The notes beneath the pieces were generated by a model. It had not been told where the DNA came from. It searched no databases and saw only the letters and a program-made list of their open reading frames with translations. From assembly GCF_007995155.1 (NCBI RefSeq), contig NZ_CP042593.1:1902001-1966000 (forward strand): DNA of 64,000 nt, written 5' to 3'. How positions within the stretch are numbered: the first letter of the stretch is position 1; the number at the start of each line of letters is the position of its first letter. A program made the position numbers and the translations under genes. Shown piece by piece: positions 8,162 to 18,171 of this stretch. This stretch comes from Cytobacillus dafuensis (GTDB lineage Bacteria; Bacillota; Bacilli; Bacillales; Cytobacillaceae).

Positions 8162-8400
8162 TGTTAAAGCTAGTGTTAAAAAAGCTATTTTGTTGTTGAT
8201 TGGAGCGGAAGGCACGAGAACCTCGTAAATGCATTCGTATTTCCTTCGAGCGGTGTTTATTAGGGGAAGATTATTCAACGTCCTACGGGAAATGCGTGTT
8301 TATGGGAGACCCCGCAGGAGTGCTCTTCGACGAGGAGGCTCCCCGACCGCCCGCGATCGCTAAGTGCCTGCGGCGGAAATCAACAGGGAAGTTTAACATA
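8162..8400 (+). repeat. Dispersed repeat family B, copy 1
   Basis: About 239 bp with much higher GC than its surroundings. It shares most of its sequence with 43127-43362, including GTTGATTGGAGCG near the start and GAGGAGGCT, CGACCGCCCGCGATCGC and GCGGAAATCAAC near the end. It is bounded by TGTTAAAGCT and GAAGTTTAACA, a short terminal inverted repeat (TGTTAAA/TTTAACA). GTTGATTGGAGCGGAAG...GCGGAAATCAAC is a widespread Bacillaceae intergenic repeat of unknown role. The ORF at 8200-8406 lies wholly inside it and is not a gene. Confidence 0.85.
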
Positions 8401-9944
<1,544 letters not shown>

Positions 9945-9947
9945 GCC

Positions 9948-10925
9948 ATGGCGCAAATGACTATGATTCAAGCAATTACTGATGCATTACGTACAGAATT
10001 GCGAAACGATCCGAATGTATTAGTATTCGGTGAAGATGTAGGCGTAAACGGTGGTGTATTCCGTGCAACCGAAGGCCTTCAGACTGAATTCGGCGAAGAT
10101 CGCGTATTTGATACTCCTCTTGCTGAATCTGGAATCGGTGGACTTGCGGTTGGTCTTAGCTTACAAGGCTTCCGTCCTGTTCCTGAAATACAATTCTTCG
10201 GCTTTGTATATGAAGTCATGGATTCCATTTCTGGACAGCTCGCTCGTATGCGTTACCGTTCAGGCGGTAGATACAATGCACCAGTAACAATTCGCTCACC
10301 GTTCGGTGGAGGAGTACATACTCCTGAGATGCACGCAGACAGTTTGGAGGGGTTAATGGCACAACAACCGGGATTAAAGGTTGTCATTCCATCAACGCCT
10401 TATGATGCTAAAGGATTGCTAATTTCAAGTATTCGAGATAATGATCCTGTTATTTTCTTAGAACATATGAAATTATACCGCTCCTTCCGTCAAGAGGTAC
10501 CTGAAGGAGAATATACTATTCCGCTTGGAAAAGCAGAAGTAAAACGAGAAGGTTCTGATCTTTCAATTATTACTTATGGAGCTATGGTTCATGAAGCATT
10601 AAAAGCTGCTGAAGAGCTAGAAAAGGAAGGTTATTCTGCAGAAGTTATTGATTTACGTACAGTATCTCCAATTGATATCGAAACAATCATTGCGTCAGTA
10701 GAAAAAACTGGTCGCGCTATTGTTGTACAAGAAGCACAAAAGCAAGCTGGAATCGCAGCTAATGTAGTTGCGGAAATTAATGACCGTGCAATCTTAAGTC
10801 TAGAAGCTCCTGTTCTTCGTGTGGCAGCACCTGACACAGTATTCGCGTTCCCACAAGCTGAAACAGTATGGCTTCCAAATTATAAGGATATTATTGAAAC
10901 AGGTAAAAAAGTGTTAACTTTCTAA
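9948..10925 (+). CDS. pdhB: Pyruvate dehydrogenase E1 component, beta subunit
   Basis: Second half of the E1 enzyme, 325 residues as in B. subtilis. It shows the transketolase pyrimidine-binding domain ([15 protein letters not shown] near the N-terminus, [11 protein letters not shown] near 60) and the transketolase C-terminal domain ([15 protein letters not shown] near 230). It begins 3 bases after pdhA, so the two are translationally linked. A 136-base gap separates it from pdhC. Confidence 0.97.
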   Translation: MAQMTMIQAITDALRTELRNDPNVLVFGEDVGVNGGVFRATEGLQTEFGEDRVFDTPLAESGIGGLAVGLSLQGFRPVPEIQFFGFVYEVMDSISGQLARMRYRSGGRYNAPVTIRSPFGGGVHTPEMHADSLEGLMAQQPGLKVVIPSTPYDAKGLLISSIRDNDPVIFLEHMKLYRSFRQEVPEGEYTIPLGKAEVKREGSDLSIITYGAMVHEALKAAEELEKEGYSAEVIDLRTVSPIDIETIIASVEKTGRAIVVQEAQKQAGIAANVVAEINDRAILSLEAPVLRVAAPDTVFAFPQAETVWLPNYKDIIETGKKVLTF

Positions 10926-10974
10926 TTTGGTTAAAAGTAACTTTATTAAAGTGTTGAAAGGCGGAGAATAGGGT

Positions 10975-11037
10975 ATGAAAGGAGATCAATTATATTTTTT
11001 CGATTTCTTTTTCCGATTTCCGTCCTTTCTCATTTAG
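10975..11037 (+). CDS. Possible 20-residue leader peptide between pdhB and pdhC
   Basis: ATG 10975 opens a 20-codon ORF rich in Phe (MKGDQLYFFDFFFRFPSFLI) ending at TAG 11037, behind a GGCGGAG ribosome-binding-like sequence. The same DNA has complementary ends (ATGAAAGGA with TCCTTTCTCAT), so it may instead be an RNA hairpin marking a processing or pausing site. No homologue is known to me; low confidence that it is translated. Confidence 0.22.
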   Translation: MKGDQLYFFDFFFRFPSFLI

Positions 11038-11061
11038 TCTAGCTTAGGAGGATGATTCCAA

Positions 11062-12363
11062 GTGTCATTTCAATTTAAATTGCCTGACATAGGTGAGGGG
11101 ATCCATGAAGGTGAAATTGTTAAATGGTTTGTAAAGCCAGGAGATAAGATCCAAGAAGATGACGTTTTATGTGAAGTACAAAATGATAAAGCTGTTGTAG
11201 AAATTCCTTCGCCTGTTGCAGGAACAGTAGAAGAAATTTTAGTAGGAGAAGGAACAGTTGCAACTGTAGGACAGGTTCTAATTACATTTGATGCGCCTGG
11301 ATATGAAAACCTAAAGTTTAAGGGCGACGAGCATGAGGAGCAACAAGAACCACAAACTCAAGCGCCTGAGAAAAAAGAAGAAGCTTCTGAAAGTAATATG
11401 GATAAAACGCAATCAAATTTAGATGTTGACCGCAGAATCATTGCTATGCCTTCTGTTCGTAAATATGCACGTGATAAAGGGATTGATATTAGGCAGATTT
11501 CAGGAAGCGGGAATAATGGCCGTATTTTGAAAAAGGATATAGATGCCTTTGTTAATGGTGGAACACAAATTCAAACGGAAACAGCAATAGAGCAAGAAGT
11601 AAGTGCACCACAAGAAAAAACAGCAGCACCTGCAGCTGTAAAAGCTATTCCAGAAGGGCAATATCCAGAAACTCGTGAAAAAATGAGTGGTATCCGTAAA
11701 GCAATCGCAAAAGCGATGGTAAATTCGAAACATACAGCCCCGCATGTTACATTAATGGATGAAATCGATGTGACTAAACTTGTAGCACATCGTAAAAAGT
11801 TTAAAGAAATTGCCGCTAGTAAGGGAATTAAGCTAACTTTCCTTCCGTATGTGGTAAAAGCTTTAACAAGTGCTTTACGTGAATTCCCAGTATTGAATAC
11901 ATCGATTGATGATGCTGCATCTGAAATCATCCAAAAACATTATTACAATATTGGAATTGCAGCAGATACAGATAAAGGTCTACTAGTTCCTGTTATTAAA
12001 GATGCTGATCGAAAATCAACTTTTGCCATTTCAAATGAAATCAACGAATTGGCTTCGAAAGCGCGTGAGGGTAAGCTTGCTCCTGAAGAAATGAAAGGAG
12101 CTTCATGCACAATCACGAATATTGGCTCAGCAGGCGGACAATGGTTTACTCCAGTTATTAATCATCCAGAAGTAGCGATACTAGGGATTGGCCGTATTGC
12201 TGAAAAGCCAATTGTAAGAGATGGAGAAATTGTAGCAGCACCAGTACTTGCATTGTCATTAAGCTTTGATCATCGTATAATTGATGGTGCTACAGCGCAA
12301 AATGCGTTGAATCATATTAAGCGTTTACTGAACGATCCAGAACTTTTGCTAATGGAGGCGTAG
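11062..12363 (+). CDS. pdhC: Dihydrolipoamide acetyltransferase (E2 of PDH complex)
   Basis: Forms the 60-mer core of the pyruvate dehydrogenase complex and moves the acetyl group to CoA. Domains: one lipoyl domain (residues 1-78) with the lipoylated Lys43 in NDKAVVE, an acidic/Gln-rich linker, the E1/E3-binding domain (about 128-165, MPSVRKYAR), a second Ala/Pro/Gln linker, and the catalytic domain with the DHRIIDG motif (active-site His404). The start is GTG 11062 behind TAGGAGGATG. 433 residues is typical of single-lipoyl Bacillus E2. Confidence 0.96.
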   Translation: MSFQFKLPDIGEGIHEGEIVKWFVKPGDKIQEDDVLCEVQNDKAVVEIPSPVAGTVEEILVGEGTVATVGQVLITFDAPGYENLKFKGDEHEEQQEPQTQAPEKKEEASESNMDKTQSNLDVDRRIIAMPSVRKYARDKGIDIRQISGSGNNGRILKKDIDAFVNGGTQIQTETAIEQEVSAPQEKTAAPAAVKAIPEGQYPETREKMSGIRKAIAKAMVNSKHTAPHVTLMDEIDVTKLVAHRKKFKEIAASKGIKLTFLPYVVKALTSALREFPVLNTSIDDAASEIIQKHYYNIGIAADTDKGLLVPVIKDADRKSTFAISNEINELASKAREGKLAPEEMKGASCTITNIGSAGGQWFTPVINHPEVAILGIGRIAEKPIVRDGEIVAAPVLALSLSFDHRIIDGATAQNALNHIKRLLNDPELLLMEA

Positions 12364-12367
12364 AAAA

Positions 12368-13777
12368 ATGGTAGTTGGAGATTTCCCGATCGAAACTGAT
12401 ACACTTGTCATAGGCTCAGGCCCTGGAGGGTATGTAGCTGCTATTCGTGCAGCACAGCTTGGCCAAAAAGTAACCATCGTAGAAAAAGCTAATTTAGGCG
12501 GTGTTTGTTTAAATGTTGGATGTATTCCATCAAAGGCATTAATTGCTGCTGGGCACCGTTATGAAACCGCTAAGCATTCTGATTCAATCGGGATTACAGC
12601 TGAGAATGTAACTGTCGATTTTTCAAAGGTTCAGGAATGGAAAAGTGGAGTAGTAAAGAAATTAACAGGCGGTGTTGAAGGATTATTAAAAGGCAATAAG
12701 GTTGAAATAGTCCGCGGTGAAGCTTATTTTGTTGATGCAAATACACTTCGCGTTATGGATGAAAATTCAGCACAAACTTATAACTTTAAAAATGCCATCA
12801 TCGCTACAGGCTCTAGACCAATTGAAATCCCTGCATTTAAGTATTCAAAACGTGTTCTTGATTCGACAGGTGCTCTTTCCCTACAGGAAATACCTGAAAG
12901 AATTGTTGTCATTGGCGGTGGATATATTGGTACAGAATTAGGTGGAGCATATGCTAATTTTGGAACTCAAGTGACGATCCTAGAGGGTACAGATGAAATA
13001 CTTGGTGGCTTCGAAAAGCAAATGTCCGCTCTTGTAAAACGAAACCTTAAGAAAAAGGGCGCTGAAATCATTACAAAAGCACTTGCAAAAGGTGTAGAGG
13101 AAAATGAGAATGGCGTTATTGTAAAATATGAGGTAAAAGGCGAAGAAAAGTCAATTGAAGCTGATTATGTTTTCGTCATGGTTGGCCGTCGTCCAAATAC
13201 CGATGAGCTTGGATTAGAGCAAGTTGGAATTGAGATGACAGATCGTGGAATTATTAAAACTGATAAGCAGTGTCGTACAAATATTAGTAATATTTTTGCC
13301 ATTGGGGATGTTATTGAAGGGCCTCCGCTTGCACATAAAGCATCCTATGAGGGTAAAATTGCGGCTGAGGTTATTTCTGGACATCATTCAGAAATCGACT
13401 ATTTAGGTATCCCGGCAGTTGTTTTCTCTGATCCTGAGCTTGCTTCTGTAGGATATACAGAGCAACAAGCCAAGGAAGAGGGAATCGAAGTGACTGCAGC
13501 AAAATTCCCATTTGCAGCAAACGGTCGTGCTCTTGCATTAGATGCAACTGACGGCTTCGTGAAGCTCATAACTCGAAAAGAAGATGGCTTGGTCATAGGT
13601 GCACAAATTGCGGGTGCAAGTGCTTCTGATATGATCTCTGAGCTAGGCCTTGCTATTGAAGCAGGTATGACAGCTGAAGACTTAGCGATGACGATCCATG
13701 CACATCCAACATTAGGCGAAATTACAATGGAAGCTGCTGAAGTTGCTCTAGGTACTCCAATTCATATTGTTAAGTAG
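12368..13777 (+). CDS. pdhD: Dihydrolipoamide dehydrogenase (E3 of PDH complex)
   Basis: FAD enzyme that reoxidises the dihydrolipoyl group with NAD+; usually shared by PDH and other 2-oxoacid dehydrogenases. 469 residues. It has the N-terminal FAD motif GSGPGG (17-22), the redox-active pair Cys47/Cys52 in [13 protein letters not shown], the NAD motif [10 protein letters not shown] near 180, and the C-terminal interface motif HAHPTLGE containing the active-site His. The ATG lies 4 bases after the pdhC stop. Confidence 0.97.
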   Translation: MVVGDFPIETDTLVIGSGPGGYVAAIRAAQLGQKVTIVEKANLGGVCLNVGCIPSKALIAAGHRYETAKHSDSIGITAENVTVDFSKVQEWKSGVVKKLTGGVEGLLKGNKVEIVRGEAYFVDANTLRVMDENSAQTYNFKNAIIATGSRPIEIPAFKYSKRVLDSTGALSLQEIPERIVVIGGGYIGTELGGAYANFGTQVTILEGTDEILGGFEKQMSALVKRNLKKKGAEIITKALAKGVEENENGVIVKYEVKGEEKSIEADYVFVMVGRRPNTDELGLEQVGIEMTDRGIIKTDKQCRTNISNIFAIGDVIEGPPLAHKASYEGKIAAEVISGHHSEIDYLGIPAVVFSDPELASVGYTEQQAKEEGIEVTAAKFPFAANGRALALDATDGFVKLITRKEDGLVIGAQIAGASASDMISELGLAIEAGMTAEDLAMTIHAHPTLGEITMEAAEVALGTPIHIVK

Positions 13778-13781
13778 AATG

Positions 13782-13819
13782 AAAAGTCCTTTTCCAATTG
13801 GAAAGGGGCTTTTTTTTTG
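13782..13819 (+). terminator. Terminator of the pdh operon
   Basis: AAGTCCTTTTCCAATT and its complement AATTGGAAAGGGGCTT form a hairpin followed by a run of T, directly after the pdhD stop codon. Confidence 0.92.
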
Positions 13820-14026
13820 CTAAAAGAAAAACCAGTTTTTTGCATTTTAATAAGTGTTTTATCATAAATAATTAGGAAACATGGCTTGTCACAGATTTGT
13901 TATAGAATTGAAAAATAAGAATGGTATATTCTACATATATTACATAAAACAGGACTATTAAGAATTACTAATTAAAGACTCAAATGAAATTTGCTTTATG
14001 GATATTTAGAATCTGGTGGTGAGATC

Positions 14027-14269
14027 ATGAAGGTATATACCGTGCTTCTTCTACAGCTTATTATTTGGAGTGGCTACACCTTTATTGAATGGTTATCAAA
14101 ATATGATCAGCTAATGTTTAAAGTGCTGATGTTTTTCGTATTTTTATATTTAGCCATCATCATTGGAAACTTCATCATGAAATCAGTGAGAAAAACATTT
14201 TTTGTTACGGCTCTAAGTCTATCCTTGTATGGTTCATTCCACTTTACAATGTCTTTAATGGGTGGGTGA
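14027..14269 (+). CDS. Small integral membrane protein, unknown function (80 aa)
   Basis: I do not recognise this protein. From ATG 14027, placed behind GGTGGTGAG, it has 80 residues with three predicted hydrophobic segments (about 2-22, 29-52 and 57-77) joined by short charged loops. The longer ORF start at 13991 lacks a ribosome binding site. It sits alone between the pdh terminator and the convergent gene at 14308. About 210 bases of AT-rich sequence without obvious features precede it. Confidence 0.7.
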   Translation: MKVYTVLLLQLIIWSGYTFIEWLSKYDQLMFKVLMFFVFLYLAIIIGNFIMKSVRKTFFVTALSLSLYGSFHFTMSLMGG

Positions 14270-14301
14270 TTCGTGGTAGGAGGGGATGAAAAAGACAAAA
14301 A

Positions 14302-14327
14302 GAGCCATTATTCTGGCTCTTTTATTT
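14302..14327. terminator. Bidirectional terminator
   Basis: AAGAGCC and GGCTCTT form a stem around ATTATTCT, with A-rich sequence before it and T-rich sequence after it, between two convergent small genes. Confidence 0.85.
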
Positions 14328-14649
14328 CTCTGCTAATGAAAAATCTCGTAACGATACTATATAGTGCAAACAAAAATAAATAAAAGCAAATAAAAGAAAA
14401 AAGAAAAGGGGTAGCTTTATATTTTGTTTGCTTTTCAAAAGGAGACTCGAATTTTACTTCTAATGGATATAATTTTTTATCTGCAGGAAGAGTAACCATT
14501 TGTTCAGCAAAAGGAAATGGTCCACCGAATGTAATATTTTGTTGCAGAGAATTAGGTTTTTTCTCAATATAGGAATAAAACATAAAAGGAGACATAATAG
14601 TAATTGCTAGGCTTATAATCCCAAAAATAAGCAGTTTTTTTCTTAACAA
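14308..14649 (-). CDS. Membrane protein with extracytoplasmic loop, unknown function (113 aa)
   Basis: Not recognised. It has two hydrophobic segments, one at the N-terminus after a Lys/Arg start (about 3-22) and one near the C-terminus (about 75-97), separated by about 50 polar residues that should lie outside the membrane. The ORF extends to ATG 14664, but GAGGTGG then falls inside the coding region. TTG 14649 is about 6 bases behind that ribosome binding site and is the likely start. The stop codon lies inside the shared terminator region. Confidence 0.68.
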   Translation of the reverse strand: MLRKKLLIFGIISLAITIMSPFMFYSYIEKKPNSLQQNITFGGPFPFAEQMVTLPADKKLYPLEVKFESPFEKQTKYKATPFLFSFICFYLFLFALYSIVTRFFISREIKEPE

Positions 14650-14703
14650 AAATATCCACCTCATAAAATTTTTCTTTGAAAAGTGTATAGCAGTATGAAA
14701 TGA

Positions 14704-14736
14704 AGCAGAAGAACAGCACTTTGCTGTTCTTCTGCT
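14704..14736 (-). terminator. Long perfect hairpin after the DUF1885-like gene
   Basis: A perfect 15-bp stem (14704-14718 with 14722-14736) has a CTT loop and begins at the base next to the stop codon at 14737. The following minus-strand sequence is only moderately T-rich, so it may act as a 3' stabiliser as well as a terminator. Confidence 0.8.
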
Positions 14737-15171
14737 TTATTTTCTTGGATAAAAGTACATGATTCTTCCGTTAAATAAGTGCAGTTCTCCTTGTAGCTTT
14801 TTGGCTAAATATCGACTGAATTCATTGGCTTTGCCTTTATCCCCAAAAGTAGCTGTTTCAGGTAAAGTTAATTGAATATATGATTGTTGACGTTCAGAAC
14901 CATCTTCATCACGGATTATTTCTTGATCGATTCCAAGTAGAATTGTATTGTAACGATCATTGTTTGAATGAAGGTAGAACCACTTATTTTTGCCCTCATG
15001 TGTTTCTTTTATTTCATATGGAAAGGCAGGTTCATTGTACTTCCAATCAACTTGGTCACCCGTTTTTGAGGTTGTTTCTTTATAGTATTGAAATAGTTCT
15101 TTAACTTCATCAGTCGTTATGCTTTCTTTATTTGATGAAGGCACAAGTTTTATGTATGCATTGTTTGCCAT
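14737..15171 (-). CDS. Conserved Bacillaceae protein, DUF1885-like
   Basis: Soluble protein of 144 residues with no signal peptide or membrane segment. It begins MANNAYIKLVPSS and has a conserved central segment FPYEIKE. I associate this pattern with DUF1885, known only from Bacillaceae and without assigned function; the match is from memory. Longer starts exist upstream, but GGGGGATGG overlaps them, and ATG 15171 has the best spacing. It is absent at this place in B. subtilis. Confidence 0.7.
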   Translation of the reverse strand: MANNAYIKLVPSSNKESITTDEVKELFQYYKETTSKTGDQVDWKYNEPAFPYEIKETHEGKNKWFYLHSNNDRYNTILLGIDQEIIRDEDGSERQQSYIQLTLPETATFGDKGKANEFSRYLAKKLQGELHLFNGRIMYFYPRK

Positions 15172-15328
15172 CATCCATCCCCCCATATTCCTTATATATT
15201 ATCCATTCCATTCTAGCATTGATCAAAATCGTATGACAACTTAAACAAAGAATTTTCATAAAATCCTTGTAAAATTCTAAATAGTGAATTATAATAATAT
15301 TCTAAATATTAAAATAAGGAGGAGTCAA

Positions 15329-15628
15329 ATGGATCTTTTTGAAAAGCTCTATGATGAGCACGAAAATGTAAAGGTTCGATTCGTTGGCTTTACAACTGAA
15401 CAAACAAGATATGATTTTGGGATTGTTTATACCAATTTATTTTTCGGAAAACCTCTAGTCGTCTGTATGCAAACTAGCCGCTCAACACTCCTCGATCCTA
15501 AGGACCTCGAAGACATAGAATATTTACAAAAAGCCTTTAAGATGGATAATCGAAAGCAAGTGGAAGACTTATGTGAATTCTTCAAAATTGCCATTCCTGG
15601 ATCCAGTTTTCAAACTCAGTATGAATAA
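15329..15628 (+). CDS. Conserved small protein, DUF3055-like (99 aa)
   Basis: Soluble 99-residue protein starting MDLFEKLYDEHE. The sequence VRFVGFTTEQTRYDFGIVY and the following segment resemble the DUF3055 family of Bacillales, whose role is unknown. The start ATG 15329 is behind AAGGAGGAG with ideal spacing; the longer ORF from 15284 is untranslated leader. It lies just upstream of the SR1-like RNA and on the same strand. Confidence 0.75.
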   Translation: MDLFEKLYDEHENVKVRFVGFTTEQTRYDFGIVYTNLFFGKPLVVCMQTSRSTLLDPKDLEDIEYLQKAFKMDNRKQVEDLCEFFKIAIPGSSFQTQYE

Positions 15629-15793
15629 TTAAAGCAGGCAGTATTTTGCCTGCTGTACATATGTGTAAAAAAATAATGTAGAAATAAAAGCTTCGTAGCA
15701 TTTTAGTTATTGTGTCATACTAAAAGAAAGAAGAAACTTGTCGAATATGTATATTTTGAAAATAAAGTTTCTAATAGGTTATACAATTTATCC

Positions 15794-15850
15794 TTGAAAA
15801 AATAATTATGTTATATTATTATGTAATTAAGATTATTAAAGCGTTTTCAT
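15794..15850 (+). promoter_or_regulatory. SR1 promoter with CcpN-type operator and cre-like site
   Basis: -35 TTGAAA (15794-15799) and -10 TATTAT (15817-15822) are 17 bases apart. Between them, TATGTTATATT (15807-15817) fits the proposed CcpN operator pattern TRTGHYATAYW at every position. ATTAAAGCGTTTTCAT at 15835-15850 has a good right half of a CcpA cre site just downstream of the predicted start. In B. subtilis, SR1 is repressed by CcpN and to a lesser degree by CcpA. Confidence 0.72.
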
Positions 15851-15879
15851 GCTATTTTATATACAAAGGAGAATGAAAG

Positions 15880-16020
15880 ATGGGTACAATTGTATGCCAA
15901 GCGTGTAATTCTACGATAGATTATTTCGAGGATGAAAAAGTAACAGTTTTATATTCCAAGTGTGAATGTACTTCCTGTGATGGAGAGCATAAAAAACATA
16001 TGCGAGAAGCAAATAAATAA
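15880..16020 (+). CDS. sr1P: GapA-binding peptide SR1P
   Basis: 46-residue peptide. Its first 29 residues are close to B. subtilis SR1P as I recall it (MGTIVCQACN, then IDYFEDEKVT). In B. subtilis SR1P binds GapA and promotes its interaction with RNase J1, linking glycolysis to RNA decay; here rnjA lies about 11 kb away. The N-terminal CxxC pair is kept (Cys6, Cys9). The C-terminal half differs and is about seven residues longer, with a CECTSC arrangement followed by a basic tail. The start ATG is behind AAAGGAG. Confidence 0.85.
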   Translation: MGTIVCQACNSTIDYFEDEKVTVLYSKCECTSCDGEHKKHMREANK

Positions 16021-16048
16021 TATTCTATTCTATATAAAATATTAAAGA

Positions 16049-16076
16049 GCCTTCCCAATTGGGAAGGCTTTTCCTT
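16049..16076 (+). terminator. SR1 terminator
   Basis: The 20-base perfect palindrome at 16049-16068 (GCCTTCCCAA and its complement) is followed by TTTTCCTTTTT, 28 bases after the SR1P stop. Confidence 0.92.
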
Positions 16077-16086
16077 TTTACACTTT

Positions 16087-16212
16087 AAGAAAGTATAAAT
16101 TGGCAGCGCAGAAATGATTCGACGTAGTTGCCGATTTTAGGAATTAAGTATAAGTGCAACTACCCCTCTGTCTTCGCCTTTCCAAGGCTCGCCAATTGTG
16201 AGTTTTCTTTAT
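16087..16212. repeat. Structured intergenic element with nested inverted repeats
   Basis: Outer arms AAGAAA/TTTCTT (16087, 16204) and AATTGGC/GCCAATT (16098-16104, 16191-16197) enclose a second stem GTAGTTGC/GCAACTAC (16124-16131, 16156-16163). The right end overlaps the stop codon of speA. It looks like a mobile palindromic repeat, but no second copy is present in this window. Confidence 0.6.
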
Positions 16213-17678
16213 CTTATTGCTTTGAATTCTTTTATGACACGAAGAAATTTAAAATCATAATCTTCAGGACCTTGGACAGGAAGCCCAGCATCCATATTTG
16301 TTTTTATATAACGAAGATTTTCTTGTGTAATGATTTCTCCAGGTATGAAAATAGGGATACCAGGAGGATATACCATAATAAATTCAGCAATGATTCTCCC
16401 TTCAGATTCATCAAAGGGCACAAGTTCTGTCTCTGCATAAAAGGCATCTCGTGGAGAAAGTGATAATACTGGAATGTCCGGCAATAACACTTGTGTTTCT
16501 AGCTTTTCGATGAGTCCATGTCTTGCAGCAGATAACTCTGTAAGTGCCTTAATTAACATATCTGCTTCATAATCTGTATCTCCAGGCGTAATGATGCAAA
16601 GGATATTATATAGATCGGACATTTCAACTTCGATATTATAGTTTTCGCGGAGCCACTTTTCTACATCAAATCCATTTAATCCTAAATCCTTCACTGATAT
16701 TATTAATTTTGTAGGATCAAAGCCATGTGCAGCATCCGTTTCCAATATTTCATCTCCGACACAATAAATATTCTCAATTTCATTAATTCGTCTGCGAATG
16801 GATTGAGCAAGCATAATCGATTTGTCGATTAACTCTTTACCTTCTGTTGCGAGACGCTTTCTTGCTACATCTAGAGAGGCCAGCAATAAATATGATGTTG
16901 AAGTAGTGGTCAACATGCTAAGAATGGATTGCACTCTTTTAGCTGAAACAAGATTTCCCTTCATATTTAAGATTGAGCTTTGTGTCATGGAACCACCAAG
17001 CTTATGAACACTTGTTGCGGCTAAGTCTGCACCTGCTTGCATGGCTGACATAGGTAAATCATCATGAAAATGAATATGAGCTCCATGAGCCTCGTCAACT
17101 AAAACAGGGACATTATAGGAATGGGCAACTTCAACGATCTTTTTTAAATCAGCAGAAATCCCGAAATATGTTGGGTTAATAACAAGAACTCCTTTTGCAT
17201 CAGGATGCTGTTCAAGGGCCCTGGCTACAGAGTCAGTCGTTATCCCATGAGAAATTCCAAGATTTTCGTCTATTTCTGGATGGATAAAGATCGGGGTTGC
17301 TCCAGAAAAAACTATAGCAGACATAACAGATTTATGAACATTTCTGGGAACGATTATTTTTTCACCAGGACCACAAACTGCCATTACCATAGTCATTATT
17401 GCTCCACTAGTTCCTTGAACAGAGAAGAATGTCCTGTCTGCTCCAAACGCTTCTGCAGCCAAATCCTGAGCCTGTTTAATAATTCCCTTAGGCTGATGAA
17501 GATCATCAAGGGGTCCTATATTAATAAGGTCAATTGCAAGAGCATTATTTCCTATATACTCTCTAAATTCAGGATCGATTCCGTTTCCTTTTTTATGCCC
17601 AGGTATATGAAATTGGATTGGATTTTTTTTTGCATGTTCCAGTAATCCGCTAAATAACGGTGTTTCGAATTGTGACAA
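16209..17678 (-). CDS. speA: Arginine decarboxylase (biosynthetic, fold type I PLP enzyme)
   Basis: Converts arginine to agmatine, first step of spermidine synthesis in Bacillus. The 489-residue protein belongs to the Orn/Lys/Arg decarboxylase family; it has the PLP Schiff-base Lys226 in SVHKLGGS, DEAHGAH near 195-201, and the C-terminal family domain with PPGIPIFIPGE. It is nearly the same length as B. subtilis SpeA. The start is TTG behind GAGGTG, about 10 bases away. Closeness to SR1, which controls arginine catabolism in B. subtilis, is conserved. Confidence 0.95.
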   Translation of the reverse strand: MSQFETPLFSGLLEHAKKNPIQFHIPGHKKGNGIDPEFREYIGNNALAIDLINIGPLDDLHQPKGIIKQAQDLAAEAFGADRTFFSVQGTSGAIMTMVMAVCGPGEKIIVPRNVHKSVMSAIVFSGATPIFIHPEIDENLGISHGITTDSVARALEQHPDAKGVLVINPTYFGISADLKKIVEVAHSYNVPVLVDEAHGAHIHFHDDLPMSAMQAGADLAATSVHKLGGSMTQSSILNMKGNLVSAKRVQSILSMLTTTSTSYLLLASLDVARKRLATEGKELIDKSIMLAQSIRRRINEIENIYCVGDEILETDAAHGFDPTKLIISVKDLGLNGFDVEKWLRENYNIEVEMSDLYNILCIITPGDTDYEADMLIKALTELSAARHGLIEKLETQVLLPDIPVLSLSPRDAFYAETELVPFDESEGRIIAEFIMVYPPGIPIFIPGEIITQENLRYIKTNMDAGLPVQGPEDYDFKFLRVIKEFKAIR

Positions 17679-17802
17679 TTTATTTCCACACCTCTTTAAA
17701 TTTTTTTGTCAAAAAAGGTCATAAAACATTTGAATTATAGCACTTTTATTTATCCTTGCATAGAAAATTCGATACATACGAAAGTACAATTTTTTCCGTC
17801 AA

Positions 17803-18093
17803 ATAAAGTGAATTTTTATCGCAGATTAACGGACAGTAAGACCCCCACTTCAAGTTTGCGAGAGAATCAAAGAAACCTAAGTGGGGATCAACTTCCCGTA
17901 TTGGCCCATAAAATGAACACAGACTAAAAGCGCCACATCGTGTGGCATCGTCTGTGTGACCCACTTCCTGTGGGCCGCAACTAACCATCAGTGAGGGATG
18001 AAAGCCGACTAAGTACGCCACGTCCTATGGCAACGTCGGCACTAGCACGTCCTGTGCGTCGAAAAACTCCCACTGAGGGAAGTTTCACTTTAT
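17803..18093 (+). repeat. Dispersed repeat family A, copy 1 (291 bp)
   Basis: Bounded by ATAAAGTGAA and TTCACTTTAT as terminal inverted repeats. It contains TTTATCGCAGATTAACGG and GCAGTAAG- or ACAGTAAG-type sequence, then CCCCCACTT pairing with AAGTGGGG, several short GC hairpins with a GCCAC...GTGGC pattern, and CCATCAGTGAGG with its complement near the end. Related copies are at 20750 and 63852, all on the plus strand. The ORF at 17746-18021 on the minus strand lies in it and is not a gene. Confidence 0.85.
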
Positions 18094-18171
18094 TAGTTTT
18101 AGATGTAAACAGGAAAATATAACATTAAAATAGAAGTATGTAGGAGATGAATGGTTGAGGAGGACTATAAA

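Larger units (their letters stand above)
15829..16076 (+). ncRNA. SR1-type dual-function small RNA
   Basis: Predicted transcript of about 245 nt, from the promoter at 15794 to the terminator at 16049. In B. subtilis, SR1 lies between pdhD and speA, blocks translation of ahrC (arginine catabolism activator) by base pairing, and encodes the peptide SR1P. The same chromosomal position, the encoded peptide and the CcpN-like operator identify this as the homologue. Boundaries are inferred from the promoter and terminator and not measured. The ahrC-pairing segment cannot be checked here because ahrC is outside the window. Confidence 0.8.

Noticed and set aside
16209..17678. Plus-strand ORFs of 111, 61 and 146 residues over speA
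   Set aside because: Shadow frames of speA with no start signals.
17746..18021. 91-residue minus-strand ORF before the nitronate monooxygenase gene
   Set aside because: Made of repeat A sequence; no start signal, and the frame is not kept in the copies at 20750 and 63852.
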